From positions 1 through 64,000 of the forward strand of contig JANSYQ010000013.1 in NCBI GenBank assembly GCA_024742305.1: DNA of 64,000 bases. Direction: 5' to 3'. The notes beneath the pieces are model-generated. The model did not search any database and had not been told where the DNA came from. It saw nothing but the letters and a program-made list of their open reading frames with translations. The DNA is from a bacterium. GTDB taxonomy: Bacteria > Bacteroidota > Bacteroidia > Flavobacteriales_D > Crocinitomicaceae. Both the position numbers and the translations under genes were made by a program. Positions 8,038-17,123 of the stretch are shown one piece after another; within the stretch, counting starts at the first letter, position 1, and every line of letters starts with the position of its first letter.

Positions 8038-10017
8038 TTATTCAACAACCAGTTGTTTTGTCAATAGTTTTCCGTTTACCGTTAATTGTACAATGTACAC
8101 TCCGGATTCCAAAGCGGATGTTGCGATTGGCAACTTAGTTCCCGGTGTCACCATTCCGTAATCTCGAGCATCTACCACTTTGCCTGCCATATCTGTGAGC
8201 GTTAATGTGATTTCTGCATCTTGCGCTAAATCTGCTTCTATTACCGTTACCTCTGATGATGGGTTTGGATACATGCGAAACGATTGATCGTTAGATACTT
8301 CATCCAAGCTGGATAGACCATCGATCATAGATTTTCCGGCGTTGTCGATTCTTCCATTTGGATCAATTAACAACCCAATGATGTGCATCATAGAAACATT
8401 CCATTCTTGAGGAATTGTGAAAGTAAATGTTACTGAATGTTGTTCACCAGCATTCACCGTTGCAGGGAAGCTGTTTGGATCTCCGTCAAAATCAGGAGCA
8501 ATATCGCGCGCTACGTGATCGTATACCATTTGCGAAGCTGGAACTGGGTTTGGAAGCAATTCGTATCCTCCCATTGGTCCGTTACCCCCTCCTGCGTAAG
8601 CGTTCGCCTGATCGTATCCAGATCCAGTTCCTGTAACACCATCTTCTGTAAGTACACAAGCCAAACGGTAGTTGCTGTTCGCAGCGGATGTGAAATCTGC
8701 CTCTACAGTAACACTCAATTCTCGTGTAGCTGCATTCCATGTAGATGAATTGTTGATTGATGCTACTGGCATTGTTTGCAAACGCGTATAGAAATCTGTC
8801 GACATTGCCGATGGATCAACGTCTGCACCGCGATCTACCAAAGCACTTGGATATCCTCCAATCAGTGGTCCGATAGATGCGTCGTAATCTGTTACAACCA
8901 TTGGATCATTGTTGTGTACAGCAATTCCTGCCCAGTACTCACCAAAATCTTCTTCGTAACGATCCATGAATACAGTACCGCGTGTACACCACGGACACCA
9001 TGTTCCCGTTGCTTCCTCTCCCACAACCACTTTTCCAGGTGCAGGAATAACTGGACTTACAATCGCACATGCGTCGTTGTCGGTTGCATCGCCGTCTGTT
9101 CCGCCATTGATATTCGATATCGTTGCTGTTGTAGACTCCTCTGTACTTCCCGTAGTAATAGCACTCGAGAAATCGACTACCATAGATTGACCAGCGGCGA
9201 GGTTTACGCCCGTTACATTTTCCGTAATTGTTGATCCAAACGCTTGCACCTCTACATCGAAGGATGTAATAGCATCCGTTCCTGTATTCGCAACGGTTAC
9301 CGATGGATTTTCATCTTTCCCAGCGATAATTCCTCCAAATGAATACCCCGTAATTGTGGCATTCAATTGAGCTGGTGTGTAGGTTGTGTGATCGAATGAG
9401 ATATCATCCACATAGAACGAGCTTCCATTAATTGGGAACAGATCCAACGATGCGATTTCATTTACTGAATTTGCCCATACCCCAAAACAAACACCATCCA
9501 TTGACGCTTGCCAACGACCTGTAGAAAGATTGGCTTCAATACGAAGCGTAAACCATGTATCCGGTGTATATGTTCCAAGAGCTAGGTCAGCGGTAACTCC
9601 ATCATCAAGGGAAACAATTCCATCTGCCATGTTGCAGTTCAACGACCAAGTGGTACCTGGTGTTGGAGTTCCTTGAAAGTTGAAATATCCGTTATTTCCT
9701 GCGTCTACGTAGAAGTCAGATTCGAAGACAAACACACCAGAAGTGTATTGTTGTCCAAAATCCAAAATTACATCCTGAGGTCCTCCGTTAGCTGAAGTGG
9801 ATGAGAAATAAATGGAATTAGTACCGCTACTTGCTTGAGCAGTGGTTACTTGAGCATCCTCTGCTCCTCCTTCTGTTCCACTCCAGGTGGTCCATTCTGT
9901 TGATGGGGGTCCGATATAATCACCAGCGTTATATCCTTCAAAATCGTCTGAAAAGATTTGTGCGTTGACGGACGACACAGCTATCAAAGACGATAGCAAA
10001 ATCGTTGCTTTTTTCAT
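8038..10017 (-). CDS. Omp28-like thioredoxin-fold protein, T9SS type A cargo
   Basis: 659 residues. Signal peptide (1-19), then a lectin/LamG-like jelly roll (about 20-215, FSDDFEGYNAGDYIGPP to FYVDDISFD), then an Ig-like CARDB-type segment (about 215-320). Next comes an Omp28-related domain starting KVVVGEEATGTWCPWC. C341/C344 form the CxxC of a thioredoxin-like fold. A C-terminal T9SS type A domain follows (FRMYPNPSSEV, LESGVYIVQL, TKQLVVE). It should be an exported surface protein. Whether the CxxC is redox-active outside the cell is unknown. The gene ends in a strong terminator. A possible -7 TAGTTTCG lies at 10060-10053. Confidence 0.87.
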   Translation of the reverse strand: MKKATILLSSLIAVSSVNAQIFSDDFEGYNAGDYIGPPSTEWTTWSGTEGGAEDAQVTTAQASSGTNSIYFSSTSANGGPQDVILDFGQQYTSGVFVFESDFYVDAGNNGYFNFQGTPTPGTTWSLNCNMADGIVSLDDGVTADLALGTYTPDTWFTLRIEANLSTGRWQASMDGVCFGVWANSVNEIASLDLFPINGSSFYVDDISFDHTTYTPAQLNATITGYSFGGIIAGKDENPSVTVANTGTDAITSFDVEVQAFGSTITENVTGVNLAAGQSMVVDFSSAITTGSTEESTTATISNINGGTDGDATDNDACAIVSPVIPAPGKVVVGEEATGTWCPWCTRGTVFMDRYEEDFGEYWAGIAVHNNDPMVVTDYDASIGPLIGGYPSALVDRGADVDPSAMSTDFYTRLQTMPVASINNSSTWNAATRELSVTVEADFTSAANSNYRLACVLTEDGVTGTGSGYDQANAYAGGGNGPMGGYELLPNPVPASQMVYDHVARDIAPDFDGDPNSFPATVNAGEQHSVTFTFTIPQEWNVSMMHIIGLLIDPNGRIDNAGKSMIDGLSSLDEVSNDQSFRMYPNPSSEVTVIEADLAQDAEITLTLTDMAGKVVDARDYGMVTPGTKLPIATSALESGVYIVQLTVNGKLLTKQLVVE

Positions 10018-10112
10018 AAGTACTTGTTTCGTTTACAGTTGATCGCAAGGTACGAAACTATACTTCACGAACAGTCAAAGACACCTCCGATTCCCAAGGG
10101 ATTCTTTAAATC

Positions 10113-11192
10113 CTATTTGATATAACGGAAATCTTGCCCGTTCTCAATCTTTTGCAACGTTCGATACATAAGTCGAATGGCATTTTCTACGTCTTCCTTA
10201 CGACACATTTCCACAGTGGTATGCATATAACGAAGCGGAAGAGAAATTAAGGCACTTGGTACGCCTTCATTGGAATAGGCAAATGCATCAGTATCAGTAC
10301 CCGTAGCGCGAGAAGCTGCTGCTCGTTGGAACGGAATTTTGTTGTCCTCTGCCGCATCGATGATTACTTGCAGAAGATTGTTTTGAACGGCAGGACCATA
10401 AGTTAACACCGGACCATCACCCGATTTTAAATCGCCCTGAACAATTTTACTAATCATAGGAGTGTTCGTGTCATGACATACATCCGTAACTATCGCCACA
10501 TTCGGTTTGATTTTTTGAGCGATCATTTGTGCACCACGCAGCCCCACTTCCTCTTGAACTGCATTCACGATGTACAATCCGAAAGGTAGTTTCTCCTTGT
10601 TTTCAGAAAGCAGGCGTACTACTTCAGCAATCATGAAGCCACCCATTCGGTTATCCAAAGCACGACCAACATAGCGGTTTTTATTCAGGACCATGAATTC
10701 GTCCTCAAAAGTCACAACGCAACCCACATGAACCCCTAACTTTTCCACTTCCTCTTTGGTAGAGCAACCACAATCCAAACAAATGTTTTTCATACTTGGG
10801 GCTTCATCTTTTTCATGCCGCGTATGAATTGCAGGCCAACCAAATACTGCTTTCACCAATCCTTTTGAGGTATGAATATTGACGCGTTTGGATGGTGCAA
10901 TCATGTGATCGGAACCACCGTTTCTGCGCAAATAAATAAATCCATCTTTGGTGATATAATGAACAAACCAAGAAATCTCATCGGCGTGAGCTTCAATCAC
11001 CACTTTGTATTCCGCTTTTGGGTTGATGACCCCAACAACGGTACCGTAGTTATCCGTAAAATACTCATCGATGTATGGTTTTATATACTCTAACCACAAC
11101 TTTTGACCTTCCAACTCGAATCCGGTTGGAGAAGTGTTGTTCAAGTATTTTTCAAGAAACTTTTGCGATTTTGCATTGATGATTTTCTTCAT
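10113..11192 (-). CDS. M42 family metallopeptidase (glutamyl aminopeptidase type)
   Basis: 359 residues, normal for M42 co-catalytic zinc aminopeptidases, which form large tetrahedral assemblies that trim peptides in the cytoplasm. The metal ligands and catalytic residues are all visible: H69 and D71 in EAHADEISWF, the bridging Asp in GRALDNRMGG, the Glu pair in VQEEVGLRGA, the Asp in TDVCHD, and the late His in MHTTVEM. There is no signal peptide. It could equally act as an endoglucanase-M annotated homologue, a historical misnomer for this family. It is flanked by surface-protein genes on the same strand but has no obvious functional tie to them. Confidence 0.92.
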   Translation of the reverse strand: MKKIINAKSQKFLEKYLNNTSPTGFELEGQKLWLEYIKPYIDEYFTDNYGTVVGVINPKAEYKVVIEAHADEISWFVHYITKDGFIYLRRNGGSDHMIAPSKRVNIHTSKGLVKAVFGWPAIHTRHEKDEAPSMKNICLDCGCSTKEEVEKLGVHVGCVVTFEDEFMVLNKNRYVGRALDNRMGGFMIAEVVRLLSENKEKLPFGLYIVNAVQEEVGLRGAQMIAQKIKPNVAIVTDVCHDTNTPMISKIVQGDLKSGDGPVLTYGPAVQNNLLQVIIDAAEDNKIPFQRAAASRATGTDTDAFAYSNEGVPSALISLPLRYMHTTVEMCRKEDVENAIRLMYRTLQKIENGQDFRYIK

Positions 11193-11259
11193 GTCTTTGG
11201 ATTTACATCACAAAAAAACACAGAATATGTATGAGAAATGAAGATTTATTGAAAAGGTA

Positions 11260-14200
11260 TTAACGCATCAATGTTACATTCCCTTTGATGATTTCTTCCA
11301 AACCGCCGATACAGGTTACTTGAAGGTAGTAATCATAGGTGTCAGGATCCATTGGTTTGCCACGGAAAGTACCGTCCCAACCGTCAGCCCGATCAAAAGA
11401 CTCAAAGACCAATTCCCCCCAACGATCATAAATTCGGAAGACCATTTTTTCTACCATGGCACCGCGAACGTACAACACTTCATTTTCGCCATCATCATTT
11501 GGTGAAAAAGCATTAGGAATGTAGACGAATGGATCTTCACAAATAAAAGTGAAAACATCAACCAATGTGGTATCAGTTCGTAGGCAAATTCCATCGGTAA
11601 CCGTTAATGTGTAAATCGTAGGCTGATCGACAGTTGCCTGTGTTACCTGACTGTTCACATTTACGACTCCTTCTCCCGGAGTCCATTCGTAGCTAAACCC
11701 TGATGGTTGCCCTGATAAGGTAGTTGTTCCTCCAGCTGGAACCGAGTTGGGAGTCGCTGTTGCAATGACCGATCCAGGAGGAATGTATCCAACAAAGATT
11801 TGAATAGAATCTTCAACCACACACCCCGTGTTAGAAGAGGCCGTAACATATATAAATTGCGTTACCGTTGGTGCTACTGTGACCTGATTGGTTGTCGATG
11901 GCGTGACGATTACAGAGTCAGGTGACCATTCGTACGTAAAGGTAATTTGCGGGTTGCTGTTGGTTGCTGTAATTGTTGTGGATTCACCCGCACAAATGGA
12001 ATCATTGGCGGAAAGCGTTAACGCGGAGCCTATGTAATCCACGACGACGCTATCGACTAACGAGCAACCATCATTGGAGACCTCGATATAATATACTCCC
12101 GGGTTTGTTGGCTGATACGTCCAAACTGAATCGGATGTCCCGCCTGCGTTTAACGTGTCGGTGAAATTGCTGTTGCTCGACCAAATGAACGTGTCGGCAG
12201 AGCCATTGGTATAAGCGATGAAGTCAATATCTGTTGGGATGCACAACTCCTGATCAGGAATGGTGGTTAATTCCAATGAGTCAGTCACGGTGATGGTGAT
12301 TTGTGCCGTATCTGTCAACAAACAAATACTGTCCGTTACGTAGAGAAAAACTTCATAAACTCCAGCAGTATCAAAGGTCACCGTTGGTTCAAAAATGACG
12401 GACGTTGTATCTCCATTGCCGAAATCCCACAGATAGGAGTCAGAATCAGTGGAGAAGTTCGTGAAATCGACGGTAAATGGCGCACAACCAATAGTATTGT
12501 TCACAGTAAAATCTGCATCGGGAATGAGCTCAAAGTCGAATTTGAAAATGAGGTTGTTGCAGTTACCGCTCAAATTTTGATCGGACCAAGCGCCGGGCGA
12601 GGTGGTAAAATCGCTAAACCCGCCACATCCGCCACAAACTGATTGATATACAACACCGTTTGCATCGAAGCGCGAAGTTCCTCCATCCACATGTTCTCCA
12701 GCGGAACCTCCACCAATGTAGGTTCCATAAAGCGTGTCCGAAAAATCTCTTTCGATTACCAAAAGGTAAAAATCTACGTTTGATGAAGTTGGCTGAAAGG
12801 CATCCTGTGTGATAGGCATACCCGCTGCTGAACTCCCGGTAAACAAATCGCGCCCCCATCCTGAGATGTAAATGTTTCCGCAGATATCTACCAAAAATGC
12901 CGCGGGTGAAATGTCCAATGCGTTATTCCCACTACCGAATACGGTAGAATTGATGGCCGTGGTCAAATCTTCGTCCAATCGTGTGACAAATTGACTACTG
13001 CCGGGGTCGACATAAGCAGAGTTGATGACAGGAAAACTTCCATTTCGTGATTGTCCTAACAAATACACTTGGTTCAAACGATCCACTTCGATGAAAAAGA
13101 CCTGATCGTAGTTGCCCGTTCCCATGTAAGAAGCGGCTAAAATACTTCCGCCATTAGGGCCTGTTTTAGCGACAAATCCATCAGCATTTCCGCCGTTGAA
13201 AGCAGGCTGCCATCCGCTGCCCATTCCTGGTAAGTTGTTGGAAGATGTACCTCCTGCAAAAATGACGTTTCCAGCCGTGTCAACTTTCGCAGAATAACAA
13301 GCATCGTTCTCAGAGCCTCCATAATAACTGGACCAAAGAAGGTTGTCCAAATTGGTCGTTAGTTTGAAAAGAACACCGTCTTGTCCACCGCCGTTGGTCG
13401 TTTGAAATGCATTTAACACAGGGAAATCCGTTGAACGTGTCATCGAAGCAACAATTACATTGAAGTTTTCATCCAACATAATTTCTCCTCGGAACTGATC
13501 TCCATAATTCGTTACCAGTGAGTCCAGCAAGATCGGATTGGAAATGTTGTAGTTCACCCCATCGTTTAAGGTACCACCAACGTAGGTTGAGCCCAATAAA
13601 TTGAGTCCGTCTGCGCTCAACTTTGAGACAAAAATATCGGTTCCGTTATTGTAATGGTGTACTCCGTTCTGAGTGAAATTCGCGTTTGGCGTTCCTCCGG
13701 CATACGTGTTGTCGTAAGCATTCTGCATGGGGAAATCGTTACTGGAAGTTGCTCCGTACAAATAGACATTGTCCAACGTGTCACAAATAAGGCTGTGCAC
13801 CGATTCCGTTCCCTCTGAGTCGTTTCCTCCACCTAAAAAACAGGTCCACAACATTTGCGTTCCATCCGCCGAATATTTCGAGATAAATACGTCGGTTACA
13901 CCATACGTTCCAAGCGGATCATTTGCCGTAGGCATGACATTAGTAATTGTCGTTGTCGTGTTCCAAGCCGGTGCTGGCGTTGGATAAGAATTTCCGAAAA
14001 CAATTCCACCAGAATATGCCGAACCGTCGTAGCCGTAGGTCGCGGTCATTCCGAAGTTATCTGTAACAGAACCACTATATGTAGAGAAAACCAAAACAGG
14101 GTCAATTACCAAGGTTGCATGCGGATTGTATTCTCCCAGTTCGAATGTAACTTCTCCATCTTCCAAATGAAATGACGACGCTACTTCGCGGATATTACCG

Positions 14201-14826
14201 TTGACGATCTGATAAACATACGGTTTCTGCTCTACAATTTCGCCGAGAATCGTTTTCACTTTGAGGTTGCCTTTTCGATCAATGGCGATATCTTGGTAGC
14301 CGTTGTACAGCATCACGATTTGACTTGGATCGGCACCGGGCTGCACATGAAATTCATATTTCAAATCCATGTGATCTTCGATCAACTTCATGTCAATTCC
14401 ATCGTACAAATCCTTCAAGGTTGCTTCGCCATAACCGCGAACTTCCGTTGCCCATCGTTCCTCGTCATTCCCAAGGAAATAATTGTAGTAATTCGATGTT
14501 GCGTGCTCCTTTTCAATTTCCGAGACATCGTTCGCTCCCCAAAAAATAAGTTCCAATAACTCTTGCTGAATTTCCGTATCTCCTTCTCGAATTTTATCCG
14601 ATCGGTGATTCTCTTGCATGTTGTTCAGATCCAAAAAGTGGAAAAGAAAGCGTCCTTGCTCCACCCAAAGGTTTCCTCCAGATAGTTTGGACTTGAACAA
14701 TACTTGATCGTTCCACTGTCCTTTGTTCTCTACAAAAGCATGATGGATAGAGTGATCGTGGTTGATTTCCTGCCCAAAAACAGACAAGGACCAAACTGCA
14801 CAACAAATCACAAGTAGTAAACGCAT
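11260..14826 (-). CDS. large SBBP/PKD surface protein with type B T9SS C-terminus
   Basis: 1188 residues. After a signal peptide (MRLLLVICCAVWSLSVFG), the FVENKGQWNDQVLF start marks the N-terminal domain usual in this Bacteroidota family. A series of SBBP-type beta-propeller repeats follows (residues about 240-740, repeated motifs such as YGGSENDACYSAKVDTAGNV). Then come a PKD domain (DFTNFSTDSDSYLWDFGNGDTTS, about residue 790), further Ig-like modules with paired Cys, and the gliding-motility type C-terminal domain (YIPNAFSPNDDGENEVL, YDRWGELVFES, GNVTLMR). Such proteins leave by T9SS and act as adhesins or surface filaments. Type B domains usually need a PorP/SprF partner, but none is adjacent; the only one in the window is at 48463. 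Confidence 0.88.
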   Translation of the reverse strand: MRLLLVICCAVWSLSVFGQEINHDHSIHHAFVENKGQWNDQVLFKSKLSGGNLWVEQGRFLFHFLDLNNMQENHRSDKIREGDTEIQQELLELIFWGANDVSEIEKEHATSNYYNYFLGNDEERWATEVRGYGEATLKDLYDGIDMKLIEDHMDLKYEFHVQPGADPSQIVMLYNGYQDIAIDRKGNLKVKTILGEIVEQKPYVYQIVNGNIREVASSFHLEDGEVTFELGEYNPHATLVIDPVLVFSTYSGSVTDNFGMTATYGYDGSAYSGGIVFGNSYPTPAPAWNTTTTITNVMPTANDPLGTYGVTDVFISKYSADGTQMLWTCFLGGGNDSEGTESVHSLICDTLDNVYLYGATSSNDFPMQNAYDNTYAGGTPNANFTQNGVHHYNNGTDIFVSKLSADGLNLLGSTYVGGTLNDGVNYNISNPILLDSLVTNYGDQFRGEIMLDENFNVIVASMTRSTDFPVLNAFQTTNGGGQDGVLFKLTTNLDNLLWSSYYGGSENDACYSAKVDTAGNVIFAGGTSSNNLPGMGSGWQPAFNGGNADGFVAKTGPNGGSILAASYMGTGNYDQVFFIEVDRLNQVYLLGQSRNGSFPVINSAYVDPGSSQFVTRLDEDLTTAINSTVFGSGNNALDISPAAFLVDICGNIYISGWGRDLFTGSSAAGMPITQDAFQPTSSNVDFYLLVIERDFSDTLYGTYIGGGSAGEHVDGGTSRFDANGVVYQSVCGGCGGFSDFTTSPGAWSDQNLSGNCNNLIFKFDFELIPDADFTVNNTIGCAPFTVDFTNFSTDSDSYLWDFGNGDTTSVIFEPTVTFDTAGVYEVFLYVTDSICLLTDTAQITITVTDSLELTTIPDQELCIPTDIDFIAYTNGSADTFIWSSNSNFTDTLNAGGTSDSVWTYQPTNPGVYYIEVSNDGCSLVDSVVVDYIGSALTLSANDSICAGESTTITATNSNPQITFTYEWSPDSVIVTPSTTNQVTVAPTVTQFIYVTASSNTGCVVEDSIQIFVGYIPPGSVIATATPNSVPAGGTTTLSGQPSGFSYEWTPGEGVVNVNSQVTQATVDQPTIYTLTVTDGICLRTDTTLVDVFTFICEDPFVYIPNAFSPNDDGENEVLYVRGAMVEKMVFRIYDRWGELVFESFDRADGWDGTFRGKPMDPDTYDYYLQVTCIGGLEEIIKGNVTLMR

Positions 14827-14904
14827 GGGATTCTTGATAATTGATCTAAGTTAATGATTTATAAACAAGACACCAAAAGGCTCCAAAAAGTTGGCTGAAA
14901 CCCG

Positions 14905-14912
14905 TATTTTTG
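14905..14912 (+). promoter_or_regulatory. -7 element of the oxidoreductase/M16 operon
   Basis: TATTTTTG matches TAnnTTTG and lies 16 bases before the ATG at 14929, allowing a leader of about 10 bases. No TTG at the usual distance upstream. Confidence 0.45.
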
Positions 14913-14928
14913 AGCGATTCAAAGAATT

Positions 14929-15882
14929 ATGAAAAACAAAATCATTGAACTTTTCGGCATCGATTACCCCATCATTCAGGCGGGGATGATTTGGTGCTCT
15001 GGCTGGGAACTGGCTTCTGCAGTATCTAATGCGGGTGGACTGGGAATTATTGGATCGGGATCAATGTATCCTCACATTCTCGAAGAGCACGTGCAAAAAT
15101 GCAAGGCTGCCACCAACAAACCATTTGCGGTAAACCTTCCCATGCTGTACCCCGATATTGAAAAACATATTGAAACCATCATCAAGTACGAAGTTCCCAT
15201 TGTATTTACCTCAGCAGGAAATCCAAAAACATGGACGGAACACCTGAAATCTCATGGCATAACTGTTGTTCACGTGGTATCCAGTGTGAAGTTTGCCTTG
15301 AAAGCGCAGGCGGCTGGTGTTGATGCCGTTGTTGCCGAAGGATTTGAAGCTGGTGGACACAACGGAAGAGATGAAACGACCACCTTTTGCTTAATTCCTA
15401 TGGTCAAAGAGCAGTTGGAAATTCCTTTGATTGCAGCTGGAGGAGTTGGCTCAGGACGCGGAATGCTCGCAGCAATGAACCTTGGAGCTGATGCGGTTCA
15501 AATTGGAAGCCGTTTTGTGGCATCGAATGAATCCAGTGCGCATGCGAACTTTAAAAATGTTGTGGTAGATGCCAAGGAAGGCGACACATTGTTGACTCTG
15601 AAGGAGGTAACTCCGGTTCGTTTGATAAAAAACGACTTCTATCAAAAGGTTCAGGATGCATACAATCGTGGTGCGAAGGTGGACGAACTGAAAGAAATTC
15701 TCGGTCGTGGACGTGCAAAAAAAGGCATGTTTGAAGGAGATTTGGTAGAGGGCGAACTAGAAATCGGACAAATTTCGGGACTTATACACGAGATCAAACC
15801 CGCTGCGGAAATCGTGGCAGAAATTTTGGAAGAGTACCGAACAGCTTTAAAGGAGCAATCATCTGATAAATTCAATTTTTAA
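14929..15882 (+). CDS. NAD(P)H-dependent flavin oxidoreductase (nitronate monooxygenase/FabK-like)
   Basis: 317 residues, a TIM barrel of the 2-nitropropane dioxygenase family. FMN-binding motifs are clear: an early PIIQAGM, the EGFEAGGHNGRDE segment that holds the family's active-site His, and the phosphate-binding GGVGSGRGMLAAMNLGADAVQIGSRF. Members oxidise alkyl nitronates or, as FabK, reduce enoyl-ACP. Which applies here cannot be decided from sequence alone. It is the first gene of a three-gene unit; its TAA overlaps the next ATG by one base, implying translational coupling with two M16 peptidase genes. Confidence 0.87.
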   Translation: MKNKIIELFGIDYPIIQAGMIWCSGWELASAVSNAGGLGIIGSGSMYPHILEEHVQKCKAATNKPFAVNLPMLYPDIEKHIETIIKYEVPIVFTSAGNPKTWTEHLKSHGITVVHVVSSVKFALKAQAAGVDAVVAEGFEAGGHNGRDETTTFCLIPMVKEQLEIPLIAAGGVGSGRGMLAAMNLGADAVQIGSRFVASNESSAHANFKNVVVDAKEGDTLLTLKEVTPVRLIKNDFYQKVQDAYNRGAKVDELKEILGRGRAKKGMFEGDLVEGELEIGQISGLIHEIKPAAEIVAEILEEYRTALKEQSSDKFNF

Positions 15883-17123
15883 TGATCCACTTTGATAGAT
15901 TTACGTTGGAGAACGGACTTCGAGTTCTTTTCCATCAAGATACCACTACACCGCTTGCCGTAGTTAATGTTCTCTACGATGTTGGCGCCCGAGATGAGTC
16001 CGAAGATCAAACAGGCTTCGCTCATTTATTTGAACATTTGATGTTTGGTGGATCAGTTAATATCCCCGAATTTGATACTCCTTTGCAACAGGCGGGTGGC
16101 GAAAATAACGCCTTCACGTCAAATGATGTGACCAATTATTACGACGTCCTGCCAGTCGAAAATATTGAAACGGCTCTTTGGTTGGAAAGCGATAGAATGT
16201 TGTCTTTAGCATTTACTCCCAAAAGTTTGGAAGTACAGCGCCAAGTCGTCATTGAAGAGTTCAAACAGCGTTACCTGAATCAACCTTATGGAAACGTTTG
16301 GTTGGAATTGCGCCCGCTAGCGTATCAAAAACATCCGTACAAGTGGGCGACTATCGGCAAGAAAATCGAGCACATTGAAGATGCGACCATGGAAGATGTG
16401 AAAGCGTTTTTCAGAAAGCACTACAACCCACAGAATGCCATATTATGTATCGCAGGAAATTTGGAGTTGGAAACAGTGAAGTCATTGACCAAAAAATGGT
16501 TCGGTAGCATTCCCGCAGGAGAAAAATACGAGCGAAACTTACCAAAAGAACCCGAGCAAGTAGAATTCCGTGAGAAAACCATCGAAAGTAAGGTTCCCAC
16601 AGACGCTTTTTATTACGCATTCAAAATGGTTGATCGCAAACACGATGACTTCTACACGGCCGATGCATTGTCTGATGCCCTGGGGCGAGACAAGTCATCG
16701 CGTTTGTATGTCGCGCTGAAGAAAGAGCAAAAATTGGCTTCTGAAATCAATGCGTATATCATGGGGTCGCATGATGAAGGTCTGCTGGTCATCAGCGGAA
16801 AGTTAAACGATGGCGTTTCCTTTGATGCTCTCGATTCGGCTCTGTGGAAGGTTCTGGAAAAACTATGTGCTTCACCAATGGAAGCTGCAGAACTGGACAA
16901 AATCATGGTCAAAATTCGAACTGCCAAGGCATTTCAGGAACAAGGATTGCTGAACCGTGCCATGTCACTTGCCATGAACGAACTCTTGGGAGACGCAAAT
17001 GATGTCAACCTTGAAAATGAAAAATACAAACAAATTACCCCGGAAGATATGCACCGCGTAGCGAACAACATCTTCCAAAAACAGCGTTGCTCTGTACTTC
17101 GCATTAAATCCGCGCAGAAATAA
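15882..17123 (+). CDS. M16 zinc peptidase, catalytic subunit
   Basis: 413 residues. The inverted zinc motif HLFEH (H48, E51, H52) and a downstream E125/E126 give the HxxEH...E signature of pitrilysin/processing peptidases. One half of the M16 clamshell is present, so it needs a partner, which is the next gene. There is no signal peptide, so a cytoplasmic role in degrading peptides is likely. The start ATG overlaps the preceding TAA, and its own stop overlaps the next ATG in the same way. Substrate unknown. Confidence 0.93.
   Translation: MIHFDRFTLENGLRVLFHQDTTTPLAVVNVLYDVGARDESEDQTGFAHLFEHLMFGGSVNIPEFDTPLQQAGGENNAFTSNDVTNYYDVLPVENIETALWLESDRMLSLAFTPKSLEVQRQVVIEEFKQRYLNQPYGNVWLELRPLAYQKHPYKWATIGKKIEHIEDATMEDVKAFFRKHYNPQNAILCIAGNLELETVKSLTKKWFGSIPAGEKYERNLPKEPEQVEFREKTIESKVPTDAFYYAFKMVDRKHDDFYTADALSDALGRDKSSRLYVALKKEQKLASEINAYIMGSHDEGLLVISGKLNDGVSFDALDSALWKVLEKLCASPMEAAELDKIMVKIRTAKAFQEQGLLNRAMSLAMNELLGDANDVNLENEKYKQITPEDMHRVANNIFQKQRCSVLRIKSAQK

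Noticed and set aside
8776-9234. 152-codon Cys-rich plus-strand frame opposite the Omp28-like gene
   Set aside because: Cys and Ile content is an antisense effect of Thr/Ala/Asn codons on the real strand; no start signal.
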